Part shown: piece by piece, positions 1 through 8,952 of the stretch
How positions within the stretch are numbered: the first letter of the stretch is position 1
Layout: every line of letters begins with the position of its first letter
DNA from: Streptomyces sp. CA-210063
GTDB lineage: Bacteria > Actinomycetota > Actinomycetes > Streptomycetales > Streptomycetaceae
DNA length: 64,000 nucleotides
Assembly: GCF_024612015.1 (NCBI RefSeq)
Contig: NZ_CP102512.1
Location: 4,092,001-4,156,000, forward strand
Reading direction: 5' to 3'
Program-made: the position numbers and the translations under genes
The notes under the pieces: model-generated
Database searches by the model: none
Told to the model about the DNA's origin: nothing
What the model saw: only the letters and a program-made list of their open reading frames with translations

Positions 1-1206
1 TCCTCGACCGGCTCCAGACGGCCGTACGGTCGTCCGCTGCCCTCCAGCCACACGCCCTCCGAGCCGCTGCCGCCCGCGCGGTTCGCGTTCGGGGGGCAGA
101 CGTGGCGGGAGATCGCGCATCTGCTGGCGAATCTGCCGTTCGCGCTGTTCGGTTTCGTGTACGTGACGACGGTGCTGTTCACCAGTGCCTTTCTGACGCT
201 GACGGTGATCGGTTTTCCGCTGCTCGCCGCCGCGCTGATGGGTGCGCGGCAGCTGGGGCGGCTGGAGCGGATACGGGCGCGGGCGCTGCTGCGGGTGCGG
301 GTGGACGAGCCGAGTCCCCTGCCGTTCCGTGGGGGGCGCCGGGCGGACGAGGGGTTCTTCACGCAGGTGTGGATGAGCGTGAAGGACCCGGTCGGCTGGC
401 GTTCGATGCTGTACGAGCTGATCCGGATGCCGTGGGGCATCGCGACGTTCGTCATCACCCTCACGGGGCTGTTCGTGGCGTGGCCGGTGCTGCCGTACAT
501 CGTGCGGGGGCTGACGAATGTGGACCGGGTGATGGTGCGGTCCCTGTTGTCGCCGTCCGACGAACTGGAGCGGCGTATCGCGGAGCTGGAGTCCGACCGG
601 GGGGTGGTCGTCGATACGGCCGCCGCCGATATGCGGCGGATCGAGCGGGATCTGCATGACGGGGCGCAGGCGCGGCTGGTGAATCTGGCGATGGGGCTCG
701 GGCTGGCGAAGGAGAAACTGCTGGAGGATCCGGATGCGGCCGCCTCGATGGTGGAGGAGGCGCACGGTGAGGTGAAGCTGGCGTTGCAGGAGCTGCGGGA
801 TCTGGCGCGGGGGATCCATCCGGCGGTGCTGACGGATCGGGGACTCGACGCGGCGCTGTCGTCGGTGGCCTCGCGGTGTACCGCGCCGGTGAAGGTGACC
901 GTCGATCTGGTCGCGCGGCCTGCCGCCGCGATCGAGGGCATCGCCTATTTCACCGTCTCCGAGCTGCTGCAGAACATCAGCAAGCACAGTGGGGCCAAGT
1001 CCGCCGCGGTGGATGTCTGGCGGTCCGAGGACCGGCTCCTCATCCAGGTCTGGGACGACGGGCAGGGGGGCGCCCAGCTCGACGGCGGTACGGGGATCGC
1101 CGGGCTCGCGGAGCGTCTCGACGCGGTCGACGGGCTCTTTGTGATCGAGTCGCCGGTGGGTGGGCCTACGACGATCACGGCGGAGTTGCCCTGGCGGGAA
1201 CGGTAG
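1..1206 (+). CDS. Sensor histidine kinase, HisKA_3 type (5' end outside window)
   Basis: Membrane-bound kinase expected to autophosphorylate on histidine and signal to a NarL-type regulator. The frame is open from base 1 without a convincing start, so the gene begins upstream; 401 residues are visible. In order: two hydrophobic segments (about bases 120-240) and another pair (about 420-520) form the sensor region, then the phosphoacceptor helix ERDLHDGAQARL with its His codon at 655-657, then an ATPase domain with N box ELLQNISKH, DDGQGG and GTGIAGLAERL. The kinase half is nearly the same as that of the next gene, pointing to duplication. An internal GTG at 157 would cut into the first membrane segment and is unlikely as start. 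The signal sensed is unknown. Confidence 0.9.
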   Translation, partial: SSTGSRRPYGRPLPSSHTPSEPLPPARFAFGGQTWREIAHLLANLPFALFGFVYVTTVLFTSAFLTLTVIGFPLLAAALMGARQLGRLERIRARALLRVRVDEPSPLPFRGGRRADEGFFTQVWMSVKDPVGWRSMLYELIRMPWGIATFVITLTGLFVAWPVLPYIVRGLTNVDRVMVRSLLSPSDELERRIAELESDRGVVVDTAAADMRRIERDLHDGAQARLVNLAMGLGLAKEKLLEDPDAAASMVEEAHGEVKLALQELRDLARGIHPAVLTDRGLDAALSSVASRCTAPVKVTVDLVARPAAAIEGIAYFTVSELLQNISKHSGAKSAAVDVWRSEDRLLIQVWDDGQGGAQLDGGTGIAGLAERLDAVDGLFVIESPVGGPTTITAELPWRER

Positions 1207-1508
1207 CCCCCGGCGGTTGAGCCGGTTCTCGTGCGCGGCCGAGGGCTTCAAGGGCGGGGGCTTCTTCGCCGTGGGCGCCTGTTCGCCTCTTCGCCGTGGG
1301 GTGTCGCGTCGTGGGCGGGGACGGGTTTGTTGTGGTTGCTCGCGCCGTTCCCCGCGCTCCTGGAAGGGGCCTACGGCCCTTCCAGGAGCGCGGGGTGGGG
1401 AAAACCCCCGTATCGAGACGCCGACTTGCTCCATGGTCCGGGGGGTTGGGGGCGAGCACTGTGGGAGTACGACATCCGGAGTGCGGGACGAGTGAAGGCG
1501 GGGCGACC
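1207..1508. other. Intergenic region between paralogous kinases
   Basis: About 300 bases with no convincing gene. It holds a perfect 19-bp inverted repeat (separate entry) that should terminate or attenuate transcription from the first kinase. The last part (about 1440-1508) must carry the ribosome binding site for the second kinase; only a weak purine stretch (AAGGCGGGG) is seen. Confidence 0.6.
1350..1395. repeat. Dispersed palindromic element, copy 1 (19-bp perfect inverted repeat)
   Basis: Left arm CCCCGCGCTCCTGGAAGGG at 1350-1368 and its exact reverse complement at 1377-1395 flank an 8-base loop. It is preceded by GCTCGCGCCGTT, the flank typical of the dispersed element also seen near 2956, 20897, 24077 and 38752. 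In RNA it would form a very stable hairpin, so it probably acts as a terminator in addition to being a repeat. Confidence 0.8.
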
Positions 1509-1511
1509 GTG

Positions 1512-2849
1512 ATGGCCACGGAGTACGGGCAGGGGTACGCGAGTTGGGGCGAGGAACAGCGGCATCGGGTGCCGGCGGGGCTGCGGGCGCCGTTCGAGGC
1601 GCGCAGCTGGCGGGAGTTCGGGTATGTGCTGCTGGGGCTGCCGATCGGGATCCTGCTGTTCACGTACGCCGTGACGATGCTGTCGCTCGGCGCGGGGCTG
1701 CTGATCACCTTCCTCGGGGTGCCGGTGCTGGCGGCGGGGCTGGCCGGATGCCGGGGGTTCGGCTCGTTGGAGCGGGCACGGGCACGGGCGCTGCTCGGGG
1801 TGGACGTGGACCGGCCGGAGCCCTTGCGGATGAAGGGGCACGGGGCGATGGCGTGGATGGGCGCCATGCTGCGGAGCGGGGCGTCGTGGCGGCACCTGCT
1901 GTACGCCGTCGTGCAGTTCCCCTGGTCCGTGTTCTCGTTCGTGGTGGCGGTGAACTTCTGGGCGTACGGCTGGGCGCTGCTGACGTATCCCCTGTGGTTC
2001 TGGGTCTTTCCCGTGTGGGCCGGGCAGGACGGGTTGCAGCTGTACGGCGACGAGACGCACGCCGTGTACCTCAACAACCCGTTCGAGGTGACCGTGGCCG
2101 CGTTGGTGGGGCTGCTCTTCACGATGGCCACGCCGTGGATCGTGCGGGCGCTGACGATGGTCGACCGGGTGATGGTGACCGGGCTGCTCGGGCCGTCACG
2201 GTTGGGGGCGCGGGTGGTCGAGCTGGAGTCGGACCGGGGGGTTGTCGTCGACACCGCCGCCGCCGATCTTCGGCGTATCGAGCGGGATCTGCATGACGGA
2301 GCGCAGGCACGGCTGGTCGCGCTGGCCATGGATCTGGGGCTGGCGAAGGAGAAGCTGACGGAGGACCCGCGGGCGGCGGCGGTGATGGTGGACTCCGCGC
2401 ACGGGGAAGTGAAGACGGCGCTCCAGGAGTTGCGGGATCTGGCGCGGGGGATCCATCCGGCGGTGCTGACGGACCGGGGGCTCGACGCGGCCTTGTCGGC
2501 CGTCGCCTCGCGGTGCGCGGTGCCCGTGGTGGTGGTGGAGGTGGATCTGCCGGCGCGGCCGGTGCCGGCGATCGAGGGCATCGCGTACTTCACGGTGTCC
2601 GAGCTGCTGCAGAACGTGAGCAAGCATGCGGGGGCCTCGCGGGCGACCGTGGATGTGTGGAAGGTGGAGGACCGGCTGATGCTCCAGGTCATCGACGACG
2701 GGGTCGGCGGCGCCGATACGGGGCGTGGCTCCGGGCTCACTGGGCTCGCCGAGCGGATCGGCGCGGTCGACGGCATCCTGGTCGTCGACTCGCCGACCGG
2801 GGGGCCGACGCGGGTGACAGCGGAGCTGCCCTGGCGGGCGGCGACGTGA
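1512..2849 (+). CDS. Sensor histidine kinase, HisKA_3 type, paralogue of the preceding gene
   Basis: 445-residue membrane kinase. The N-terminal 220 residues contain about five hydrophobic segments (roughly residues 36-80, 125-165 and 190-215); a segment around 130-175, rich in Trp and Tyr, has no counterpart in the preceding kinase. Then come ERDLHDGAQARL with the phosphoacceptor His at residue 261 and an ATPase domain with ELLQNVSKH, DDGVGG and GSGLTGLAERI. The ATG at 1512 is chosen; a GTG directly before it (1509) is an equally possible start. The differing sensor region with a conserved kinase core suggests a duplicated sensor feeding the same response regulator (3467-4138). Confidence 0.9.
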   Translation: MATEYGQGYASWGEEQRHRVPAGLRAPFEARSWREFGYVLLGLPIGILLFTYAVTMLSLGAGLLITFLGVPVLAAGLAGCRGFGSLERARARALLGVDVDRPEPLRMKGHGAMAWMGAMLRSGASWRHLLYAVVQFPWSVFSFVVAVNFWAYGWALLTYPLWFWVFPVWAGQDGLQLYGDETHAVYLNNPFEVTVAALVGLLFTMATPWIVRALTMVDRVMVTGLLGPSRLGARVVELESDRGVVVDTAAADLRRIERDLHDGAQARLVALAMDLGLAKEKLTEDPRAAAVMVDSAHGEVKTALQELRDLARGIHPAVLTDRGLDAALSAVASRCAVPVVVVEVDLPARPVPAIEGIAYFTVSELLQNVSKHAGASRATVDVWKVEDRLMLQVIDDGVGGADTGRGSGLTGLAERIGAVDGILVVDSPTGGPTRVTAELPWRAAT

Positions 2850-3466
2850 GGGCGGTGCCTGCGACGGCGCCTGCGACGGTGCCTGGGGGGTGGGGGATGC
2901 CTAGGAGCTCGGGGGGTTCGGTGGAGTGGCGGGTGCGGGATGCGTTGTGGCTGATCGCGCAGTTCCCCGCGCCCCTTCAGGGCGCGCATGTCGAGGTTTC
3001 GAGGAAGGTGAGCCAAACGCCGTCCGCGACAGTGGCAGCGCCTGCGACGGCGAGGGCGACGGCTGCGGCGGGTCGGGGCGGGGGCGGAGCCTGACCGCAG
3101 CGGGCTGAGGACGGCTCCTGCGGCGGTCCCTGACGGCAGCGGCCTGAGGGTGGCGACCGGATCCGGCCCTGACCCAGCAACCCCCACCCCAAGACACCCC
3201 CGGCGCCCACCGCCCCCGCCCTTCTCCGCCCCCACCCCTGACAACCCCCGCCCTCCCCCTTTCGACCGGCCCACCCCCCGCCGCGCGCCCCCTGCTCATC
3301 ACGCAGACGGCGACAACCAGCCACTCCCCAGGGCGTTTCCGCCCCTGTTTTCTCGTCGGTCCAGCGCCTTGGGGTTCTGATGCTGGGATGCTGGTGCCTG
3401 TTGTACGGGTCGGACCGAAAACGGTGGACGGCCGGGGCGGGCGCGGGTGTCGTGGGGGGACGAGGC
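2850..3466. other. 617-bp intergenic region with short repeats, no supported gene
   Basis: No frame on either strand shows the codon bias or start signals of a gene. At 2857-2885 the unit GCCTGCGACGGY is tandemly repeated. A half-copy of the dispersed palindrome (GCGCAGTTCCCCGCGCCCCTT) starts at about 2957. A 21-bp direct repeat with three mismatches lies at 3090-3110 and 3129-3149. The stretch 3160-3300 is extremely C-rich on the plus strand. The regulator's promoter should be near the right end, but I cannot point to it. Confidence 0.6.
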
Positions 3467-4138
3467 GTGGAGGACAGGGTGCGTGTGGTCATCGCCGAGG
3501 ACTCGGTGCTGTTGAGGGAGGGGCTGACGCGGCTGTTGACCGACCGGGGGCACGACGTCGTGGCGGGGGTCGGGGACGGGAACGCTCTGATCAAGACGAT
3601 CGCGGAGTGCGCGGCGCAGGGGGATCTGCCGGACGTGGTCGTGGCGGACGTACGGATGCCGCCGACGCATACCGACGAGGGCGTGCGGGCGGCCGTACAG
3701 CTGCGGAAACAGCATCCGGAGCTGGGGGTGCTCGTGTTGTCGCAGTACGTGGAGGAGCGGTACGCCACCGAGCTGCTCGCGGGATCCAGTCGCGGCGTCG
3801 GGTATCTGCTGAAGGACCGGGTGGCCGAAGTCCGTGAGTTCGTGGACGCGGTCGTGCGGGTGGCGCGGGGAGGTACGGCGCTGGACCCGGAGGTGGTCGC
3901 GCAGCTGCTGGGGCGGAGCCGCAAGCAGGACGTGCTCGCGGGACTCACCCCGCGCGAGCGCGAGGTGCTGGGGCTGATGGCGGAGGGGCGGACGAACTCG
4001 GCGGTCGCGCGGCAGTTGGTCGTGAGCGACGGGGCCGTCGAGAAGCACGTCAGCAATATCTTTCTGAAGCTCGGGCTGTCCCAGAGCGACGGGGACCACC
4101 GGCGGGTTCTGGCGGTGCTCACCTATCTGAATTCATGA
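3467..4138 (+). CDS. Response regulator, NarL/FixJ family
   Basis: 223-residue DNA-binding regulator, the likely partner of the two kinases upstream. Residues 5-125 form a receiver domain with acidic pocket E11/D12, phosphoacceptor D61 in VVVADVRMP and the conserved Lys in YLLKDRV. Residues about 155-215 form a LuxR-type helix-turn-helix beginning [15 protein letters not shown] and ending [14 protein letters not shown]. The GTG at 3467 is preferred over the ATG at 3380 because the receiver fold begins immediately after it and GGGGGGACGAGG lies just upstream; the extra 29 residues of the longer frame look non-coding. One regulator for two kinases is unusual for this family, where kinase and regulator normally come in pairs. 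Confidence 0.92.
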   Translation: MEDRVRVVIAEDSVLLREGLTRLLTDRGHDVVAGVGDGNALIKTIAECAAQGDLPDVVVADVRMPPTHTDEGVRAAVQLRKQHPELGVLVLSQYVEERYATELLAGSSRGVGYLLKDRVAEVREFVDAVVRVARGGTALDPEVVAQLLGRSRKQDVLAGLTPREREVLGLMAEGRTNSAVARQLVVSDGAVEKHVSNIFLKLGLSQSDGDHRRVLAVLTYLNS

Positions 4139-4375
4139 TCATCCAGCATCCGACACCGTGTCAGTCGCCGAGAACCGTCGTTCGGCGGCGCGCGTCCCCA
4201 AAGGAAGCGGCAGGGGTGGGTAAATCATGACAAGTCAGGTCATCCGGCCGTCTCAAAACAGCGTCCATCAGGCGAAAGGTCGAGGGAAGGCCACCCTCGC
4301 CGACGTAGGGTTGGTCTTGGGAAGGCCGGCGGGACGGCCGTTCCCGGACAGCCGCCTCAAGGGAGGTCAAGTTCA

Positions 4376-6313
4376 GTGACCAGCCAGGTCAGCAGCCCAG
4401 AGGAGCAGGCCGACAAGGCCGTCTTGGGAGAACTGAGGGAACAGCGCAAACCGGCGGTGACGAAGGACGTCCGCCGGCTCGACCGGGTGATCATTCGGTT
4501 CGCGGGCGACTCCGGTGACGGTATGCAGCTCACCGGTGACCGCTTCACCTCCGAAACCGCGTCCTTCGGCAACGACCTCTCCACGTTGCCGAACTTCCCC
4601 GCCGAGATCCGCGCCCCCGCCGGCACCCTGCCGGGCGTGTCCAGCTTCCAGTTGCACTTCGCCGACCACGACATCCTCACTCCGGGTGACGCACCGAACG
4701 TGCTGGTCGCCATGAATCCGGCCGCGCTGAAGGCGAACATCGGCGACGTACCGCGCGGCGCGGAGATCATCGTCAACACGGACGAGTTCACCAAACGGGC
4801 GATGCAGAAGGTCGGGTACGCGACCAGTCCGCTGGAGGACGGCTCACTGGACGGATACAGCGTCCATCCGGTGCCGCTGACCACCCTCACCGTCGAGGCC
4901 CTCAAGGAATTCGACCTCACCCGTAAGGAGGCCGAGCGCAGCAAGAACATGTTCGCGCTCGGCCTCTTGTCATGGATGTACCACCGGCCGACCGAGGGCA
5001 CCGAGAAGTTCCTGGCCGGCAAGTTCGCCAAGAAGCCCGACATCGCGGCGGCCAATATCGCCGCCTTCCGCGCCGGGTGGAACTTCGGTGAGACGACCGA
5101 GGACTTCGCCGTCAGTTACGAGGTCGCGCCGGCCACGACCGCCTTCCCCGTCGGCACGTACCGGAACATCTCCGGGAACCTGGCGCTGTCGTACGGGCTG
5201 ATCGCGGCCTCGCGGCAGGCGGATCTGCCGCTCTACCTGGGGTCCTATCCGATCACCCCGGCCTCGGACATCCTGCATGAGCTGAGCCGGCACAAGAACT
5301 TCGGCGTGCGCACCTTCCAGGCCGAGGACGAGATCGCGGGCATCGGCGCGGCGCTGGGGGCCGCCTTCGGGGGTTCCCTGGCGGTCACGACGACCTCCGG
5401 TCCCGGTGTGGCGCTGAAGTCGGAGACCATCGGGCTCGCCGTCTCCCTCGAACTGCCGCTCCTCGTCATCGACATCCAGCGCGGCGGACCGTCCACCGGG
5501 CTGCCGACCAAGACGGAGCAGGCGGATCTGCTCCAGGCGATGTACGGCAGAAACGGCGAGGCCCCGGTGCCGGTGCTCGCGCCGCGCACACCGGCCGACT
5601 GTTTCGACGCGGCCGTCGAGGCGGCCCGGATCGCGCTGACGTACCGCACGCCGGTGTTCCTGCTGTCCGACGGCTACCTGGCCAACGGCAGCGAGCCGTG
5701 GCGCATCCCCGAGCCCGACGAACTCCCCGACCTCACCGTGCAGTTCGCCCAGGGACCCAACCACACCCTCGACGACGGCACCGAGGCCTTCTGGCCGTAC
5801 AAGCGCGACCCGCAGACCCTGGCCCGCCCATGGGCCATCCCGGGCACGCCGGGGCTGGAACACCGGATCGGCGGCATCGAGAAGCAGGACGGCACGGGCA
5901 ACATCTCGTACGACCCCGCCAACCACGACTTCATGGTGCGCACCCGGCAGGCGAAGATCGACGGGATCGATGTGCCCGATGTCGAGGTCGACGATCCGCA
6001 CGAGGCGCGCACGCTCGTGCTGGGCTGGGGCTCGACGTACGGGCCGATCACGGCGGCGGTACGGCGGCTGCGTACGGCCGGGGAGTCCATCGCGCAGGCC
6101 CATCTGCGGCATCTCAACCCCTTCCCGCGGAATCTCGGGGCGGTGCTGAGGCGTTACGACAAGGTGGTGGTCCCCGAGATGAACCTCGGGCAGCTCGCCA
6201 CGCTGATCCGGGCGAAGTACCTGGTCGACGCCCACTCGTACAACCAGGTGAACGGCATGCCGTTCAAGGCGGAGCAGCTCGCCACGGCTCTCAAGGAGGC
6301 CATCGATGGCTGA
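4376..6313 (+). CDS. korA: 2-oxoglutarate:ferredoxin oxidoreductase, alpha (gamma-alpha fused) subunit
   Basis: Large subunit of KorAB, which oxidatively decarboxylates 2-oxoglutarate to succinyl-CoA and reduces ferredoxin. The 645 residues contain a gamma domain first (RFAGDSGDGMQLTGDRF at about 41-57) followed from about 230 by the pyrimidine-binding alpha domain (YPITPASDILHELSRH at about 288; TTTSGPG). The fused gamma-alpha layout and length are typical of actinobacterial KorA. GTG start at 4376 follows a good GGGAGGT. It overlaps korB by 8 bases, so the two are co-translated. The 237-base region before it must hold the promoter. The enzyme gives an oxygen-tolerant bypass of the lipoate-dependent 2-oxoglutarate dehydrogenase and supplies reduced ferredoxin. 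Confidence 0.95.
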   Translation: MTSQVSSPEEQADKAVLGELREQRKPAVTKDVRRLDRVIIRFAGDSGDGMQLTGDRFTSETASFGNDLSTLPNFPAEIRAPAGTLPGVSSFQLHFADHDILTPGDAPNVLVAMNPAALKANIGDVPRGAEIIVNTDEFTKRAMQKVGYATSPLEDGSLDGYSVHPVPLTTLTVEALKEFDLTRKEAERSKNMFALGLLSWMYHRPTEGTEKFLAGKFAKKPDIAAANIAAFRAGWNFGETTEDFAVSYEVAPATTAFPVGTYRNISGNLALSYGLIAASRQADLPLYLGSYPITPASDILHELSRHKNFGVRTFQAEDEIAGIGAALGAAFGGSLAVTTTSGPGVALKSETIGLAVSLELPLLVIDIQRGGPSTGLPTKTEQADLLQAMYGRNGEAPVPVLAPRTPADCFDAAVEAARIALTYRTPVFLLSDGYLANGSEPWRIPEPDELPDLTVQFAQGPNHTLDDGTEAFWPYKRDPQTLARPWAIPGTPGLEHRIGGIEKQDGTGNISYDPANHDFMVRTRQAKIDGIDVPDVEVDDPHEARTLVLGWGSTYGPITAAVRRLRTAGESIAQAHLRHLNPFPRNLGAVLRRYDKVVVPEMNLGQLATLIRAKYLVDAHSYNQVNGMPFKAEQLATALKEAIDG

Positions 6314-7394
6314 GAGGTCCACGGAAGGCACGGGTACGGGCGGCACGATCGAGGCGCTCTCCCTGGTGCCGAAGGCCGAGGCCAGGCAGTCGATGAAGGA
6401 CTTCAAGTCCGACCAGGAAGTGCGCTGGTGCCCCGGCTGTGGTGACTACGCGATCCTCGCCGCCGTGCAGGGCTTCATGCCCGGGCTCGGTCTGGCCAAG
6501 GAGAACATCGTCTTCGTCTCGGGCATCGGCTGCTCGTCCCGGTTCCCGTACTACATGGACACGTACGGGATGCACTCCATCCACGGGCGGGCGCCGGCGA
6601 TCGCGACCGGGCTCGCCACCTCGCGGCGCGATCTGTCCGTGTGGGTCGTCACCGGTGACGGCGACGCGCTGTCCATCGGCGGCAACCATCTGATCCACGC
6701 CCTGCGCCGCAATGTGAACCTCAAGATCCTGCTCTTCAACAACCGGATCTACGGTCTGACGAAGGGGCAGTACAGCCCGACGTCGGAGGTCGGGAAGATC
6801 ACCAAGTCGACGCCGATGGGCTCGCTGGACGCGCCCTTCAATCCGGTGTCGCTGGCGATCGGGGCGGAGGCGTCGTTCGTGGCGCGGACCGTCGACTCCG
6901 ACCGCAAGCATCTGACCGAGGTGCTGCGGCAGGCCGCCGCCCATCCGGGCACGGCACTCGTCGAGATCTACCAGAACTGCAACATCTTCAACGACGGCGC
7001 CTTCGAGGTCCTCAAGGACCGGCAGCAGGCCGAGGAGGCCGTGATCCGGCTGGAGCACGGGCAGCAGATCCGGTTCGGGGCGGACGGCGCACGGGGTGTC
7101 GTACGGGACGAGGCGACCGGTGATCTGAAGGTGGTCACCGTCACGCCGGAGAACGCGTCCCGGATCCTGGTCCACGACGCGCACTCCGCGTCCCCGACCA
7201 CGGCCTTCGCGCTCTCCCGCCTCGCCGACCCGGACACCCTCCACCACACGCCCATCGGTGTCCTCCGGTCCGTCGAACGGCCCGTCTACGACACCCAGAT
7301 GGCCGACCAACTCGACACCGCCATCGAGCAGAACGGCAAGGGCGACCTGTCGGCGCTGCTGGCGGGCGGGGACACGTGGACGGTGGTCGGCTAG
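6306..7394 (+). CDS. korB: 2-oxoglutarate:ferredoxin oxidoreductase, beta subunit
   Basis: 362-residue thiamine-diphosphate and [4Fe-4S]-binding partner of KorA. Seen: WCPGCGDYAIL with Cys42 and Cys45, GIGCSS with Cys76, a late Cys in IYQNCNIFND (the four expected cluster ligands), and the TPP/Mg signature GDGDALSIGGNH followed by LLFNNRIYGLTKGQ. These match the KorB family rather than pyruvate oxidoreductases, in which the beta part is usually fused. Start overlaps korA by 8 bases. A hairpin right after the stop (7415-7447) probably ends the operon. Confidence 0.95.
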   Translation: MAERSTEGTGTGGTIEALSLVPKAEARQSMKDFKSDQEVRWCPGCGDYAILAAVQGFMPGLGLAKENIVFVSGIGCSSRFPYYMDTYGMHSIHGRAPAIATGLATSRRDLSVWVVTGDGDALSIGGNHLIHALRRNVNLKILLFNNRIYGLTKGQYSPTSEVGKITKSTPMGSLDAPFNPVSLAIGAEASFVARTVDSDRKHLTEVLRQAAAHPGTALVEIYQNCNIFNDGAFEVLKDRQQAEEAVIRLEHGQQIRFGADGARGVVRDEATGDLKVVTVTPENASRILVHDAHSASPTTAFALSRLADPDTLHHTPIGVLRSVERPVYDTQMADQLDTAIEQNGKGDLSALLAGGDTWTVVG

Positions 7395-7414
7395 CCGCCG
7401 CTACGGCCGTCTCT

Positions 7415-7447
7415 CGGGGCCCGGGTCTGGTTCAGGCCCGGGCCTCG
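7415..7447. terminator. Bidirectional hairpin between korB and the HxlR gene
   Basis: GGCCCGGG at 7418-7425 pairs with CCCGGGCC at 7437-7444, extended by G-T, G-C and C-G pairs at the base. It lies between convergent genes and includes the last codons of the HxlR gene, so it can serve both strands. No U-run follows, as is usual in Streptomyces. Confidence 0.65.
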
Positions 7448-7827
7448 TCGTATCTCCGCCGTGCCTTCTGCACGTCGTCCATGCGGTCCTCGGTCCAGTT
7501 CGCCAGGGCGCGTACCTGTTCGGCGGCCTCGCGGCCGAGGTCGGTGAGGGAGTAGTCGACGCGGGGCGGGATCACGGGCTTGGCGTCGCGGTGGACGAGG
7601 CCGTCGCGCTCCAGGGTCTGGAGGGTCTGCGTGAGCATCTTCTCGCTGACGCGGCCGATGGCCCGGCGCAGCTCACTGAAGCGGTACGGCCGGTCGAGCA
7701 GTTCGATGAGGACGAGGACGCCCCAGCGGCTGGTGACGTGCTCCAGGACGAGGCGGTAGGGGCACATGCCCTCACCGTCCATGGCGTACTTGCTCGCGGG
7801 CTGCATCGCTTTCTCACTTACGGCCAT
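7432..7827 (-). CDS. HxlR/DUF24-family transcriptional regulator
   Basis: 131-residue winged-helix regulator. The N-terminal CPYRLVLEHVTSRWGVLVLIELL (Cys22, then the HxlR core helices) and MLTQTLQTLERDGLVHRD are family hallmarks. Cys22 sits where redox-sensing HxlR members such as QorR and YodB carry their reactive cysteine. It is transcribed divergently from a quinone-oxidoreductase-like gene and a 25-bp inverted repeat lies 4 bases upstream of its start, so autorepression and control of the neighbour by thiol or quinone stress are likely. An alternative start is the Met eight codons in. Confidence 0.9.
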   Translation of the reverse strand: MAVSEKAMQPASKYAMDGEGMCPYRLVLEHVTSRWGVLVLIELLDRPYRFSELRRAIGRVSEKMLTQTLQTLERDGLVHRDAKPVIPPRVDYSLTDLGREAAEQVRALANWTEDRMDDVQKARRRYDEARA

Positions 7828-7830
7828 GCC

Positions 7831-7855
7831 AGTACCTTACTTCAAAGTGGGTACT
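7831..7855. promoter_or_regulatory. Probable HxlR operator
   Basis: A 25-base inverted repeat: AGTACC at 7831-7836 mirrors GGTACT at 7850-7855, and an inner ACTT/AAGT pair lies between. Symmetric GTAC half-sites with inner ACTT/AAGT are characteristic of HxlR/DUF24 regulators. It lies directly before the HxlR start and about 65 bases before the divergent oxidoreductase, so one bound dimer could block both genes; it also overlaps the only AAGG ribosome-binding-like sequence of the HxlR gene. Confidence 0.7.
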
Positions 7856-7918
7856 TTCGCAGAGTTAGCGCACCCCCTAGGGTTAGTGATGCACCCGCCC
7901 CCCTGGAGGAGTTTCATC

Positions 7919-8773
7919 ATGAGCATCGTCGTCACCGGAGCGACCGGAAACCTCGGCAAGTTCGTCGTCGAGGGGCTGCTGGAGAAGGTTCCGGCCGAGC
8001 AGATCACGGCCGTCGTCCGCAGCGAGGAGAAGGGCGCCGGGTTCGCGGCGCGCGGCGTGAAGATCGCCGTCGCCGACTACAACAGCCCCGAGACCTTCGA
8101 CAGTCTGTTCGCCGCCGGTGACAAGGTGCTGCTGATCTCCGGCAGCGAGATCGGCAGCGACCGCGTCGGCCAGCACCGAGTCGTCATCGACGCCGCCAAG
8201 GCGGCCGGGGTCGCGCTCCTCGCCTACACCAGCGCGCCGGGCAGCCTGACGGCCGCGCTCGCGAACGACCACCGCGGCACCGAGGAGGCGCTGCTCGCCT
8301 CCGGTCTGCCGTACACCCTGCTGCGCAACGGCTGGTACAACGAGAACTACACCGAGCAGCTCGCCCCGGTGCTGGAGTACAGCGCCGTCACCCACGCCGC
8401 CGGTGAGGGCCGGGTCTCCTCCGCGGCCCGCGCGGACTACGCGGCCGCCGCGGTCGCCGTGCTGGCCGGCGAGGGCCACGAGAACAAGACGTACGAGCTC
8501 GGCGGCGACGTCGCCTGGAGCTTCGCCGAGTACGCCGCCGAGCTGAGCGAGCAGACCGGCAAGGAGATAGCGAACAACGCCGTCTCCGTCGAGGCCTTCA
8601 CCGGCATCCTGGCCGGCGCCGGGCTCCCCGGGCCGGTCGCCGAGATCATCGCGGGCGTGGACGCGTCCGCCGAGAAGGGTGAGCTGGTCGTCTCCTCCGG
8701 CGATCTGTCCCGCCTCATCGGCCGCCCGACGACGCCGATCGCGGACTCGATCGCGGCGGCGCTGAAGGCGTGA
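7919..8773 (+). CDS. NAD(P)-binding quinone oxidoreductase-like protein (QorB/NmrA type SDR)
   Basis: 284-residue atypical short-chain dehydrogenase. The glycine-rich GATGNLG at residues 7-13 binds the dinucleotide. The sequence follows the NmrA/QOR2 (YtfG) pattern, including LLRNGWYNENY and ADYAAAAVAVLAG, and lacks the YxxxK catalytic pair of classical SDRs. Proposed role: NADPH-dependent two-electron reduction of quinones, avoiding semiquinone radicals. The ATG at 7919 has GGAGGAG 8 bases upstream; longer frames would run through the operator. Divergent to an HxlR regulator, the same arrangement as qorR-qor2 in Corynebacterium. Confidence 0.88.
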   Translation: MSIVVTGATGNLGKFVVEGLLEKVPAEQITAVVRSEEKGAGFAARGVKIAVADYNSPETFDSLFAAGDKVLLISGSEIGSDRVGQHRVVIDAAKAAGVALLAYTSAPGSLTAALANDHRGTEEALLASGLPYTLLRNGWYNENYTEQLAPVLEYSAVTHAAGEGRVSSAARADYAAAAVAVLAGEGHENKTYELGGDVAWSFAEYAAELSEQTGKEIANNAVSVEAFTGILAGAGLPGPVAEIIAGVDASAEKGELVVSSGDLSRLIGRPTTPIADSIAAALKA

Positions 8774-8882
8774 CCGTCCTGGACTGAACATGTCCGCCCT
8801 GGACATGTCCGCTCTGGACTGGACACCTGAGCCCCGGGGCAGCACGCCCCAGGCATCGGCCCCGAACTCCCCCTCGGGGCGC

Positions 8883-8934
8883 CACCCCCGGCTGTCATGA
8901 CCGTATCTCGATACGGGTATGACAGCCGGGGGTG
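8883..8934. terminator. Very stable 16-bp hairpin
   Basis: CACCCCCGGCTGTCAT at 8883-8898 is exactly mirrored by 8919-8934. The 20-base loop contains a further near-palindrome (CCGTATC/GATACGG). It is the natural terminator for the oxidoreductase gene and separates it from the minisatellite. Confidence 0.75.
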
Positions 8935-8952
8935 CTCGGCGTTACCTTCGTC

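Noticed and set aside
1175..3274. Long minus-strand frame antisense to the second kinase
   Set aside because: Ser/Arg/Pro-rich shadow translation opposite a clear histidine kinase.
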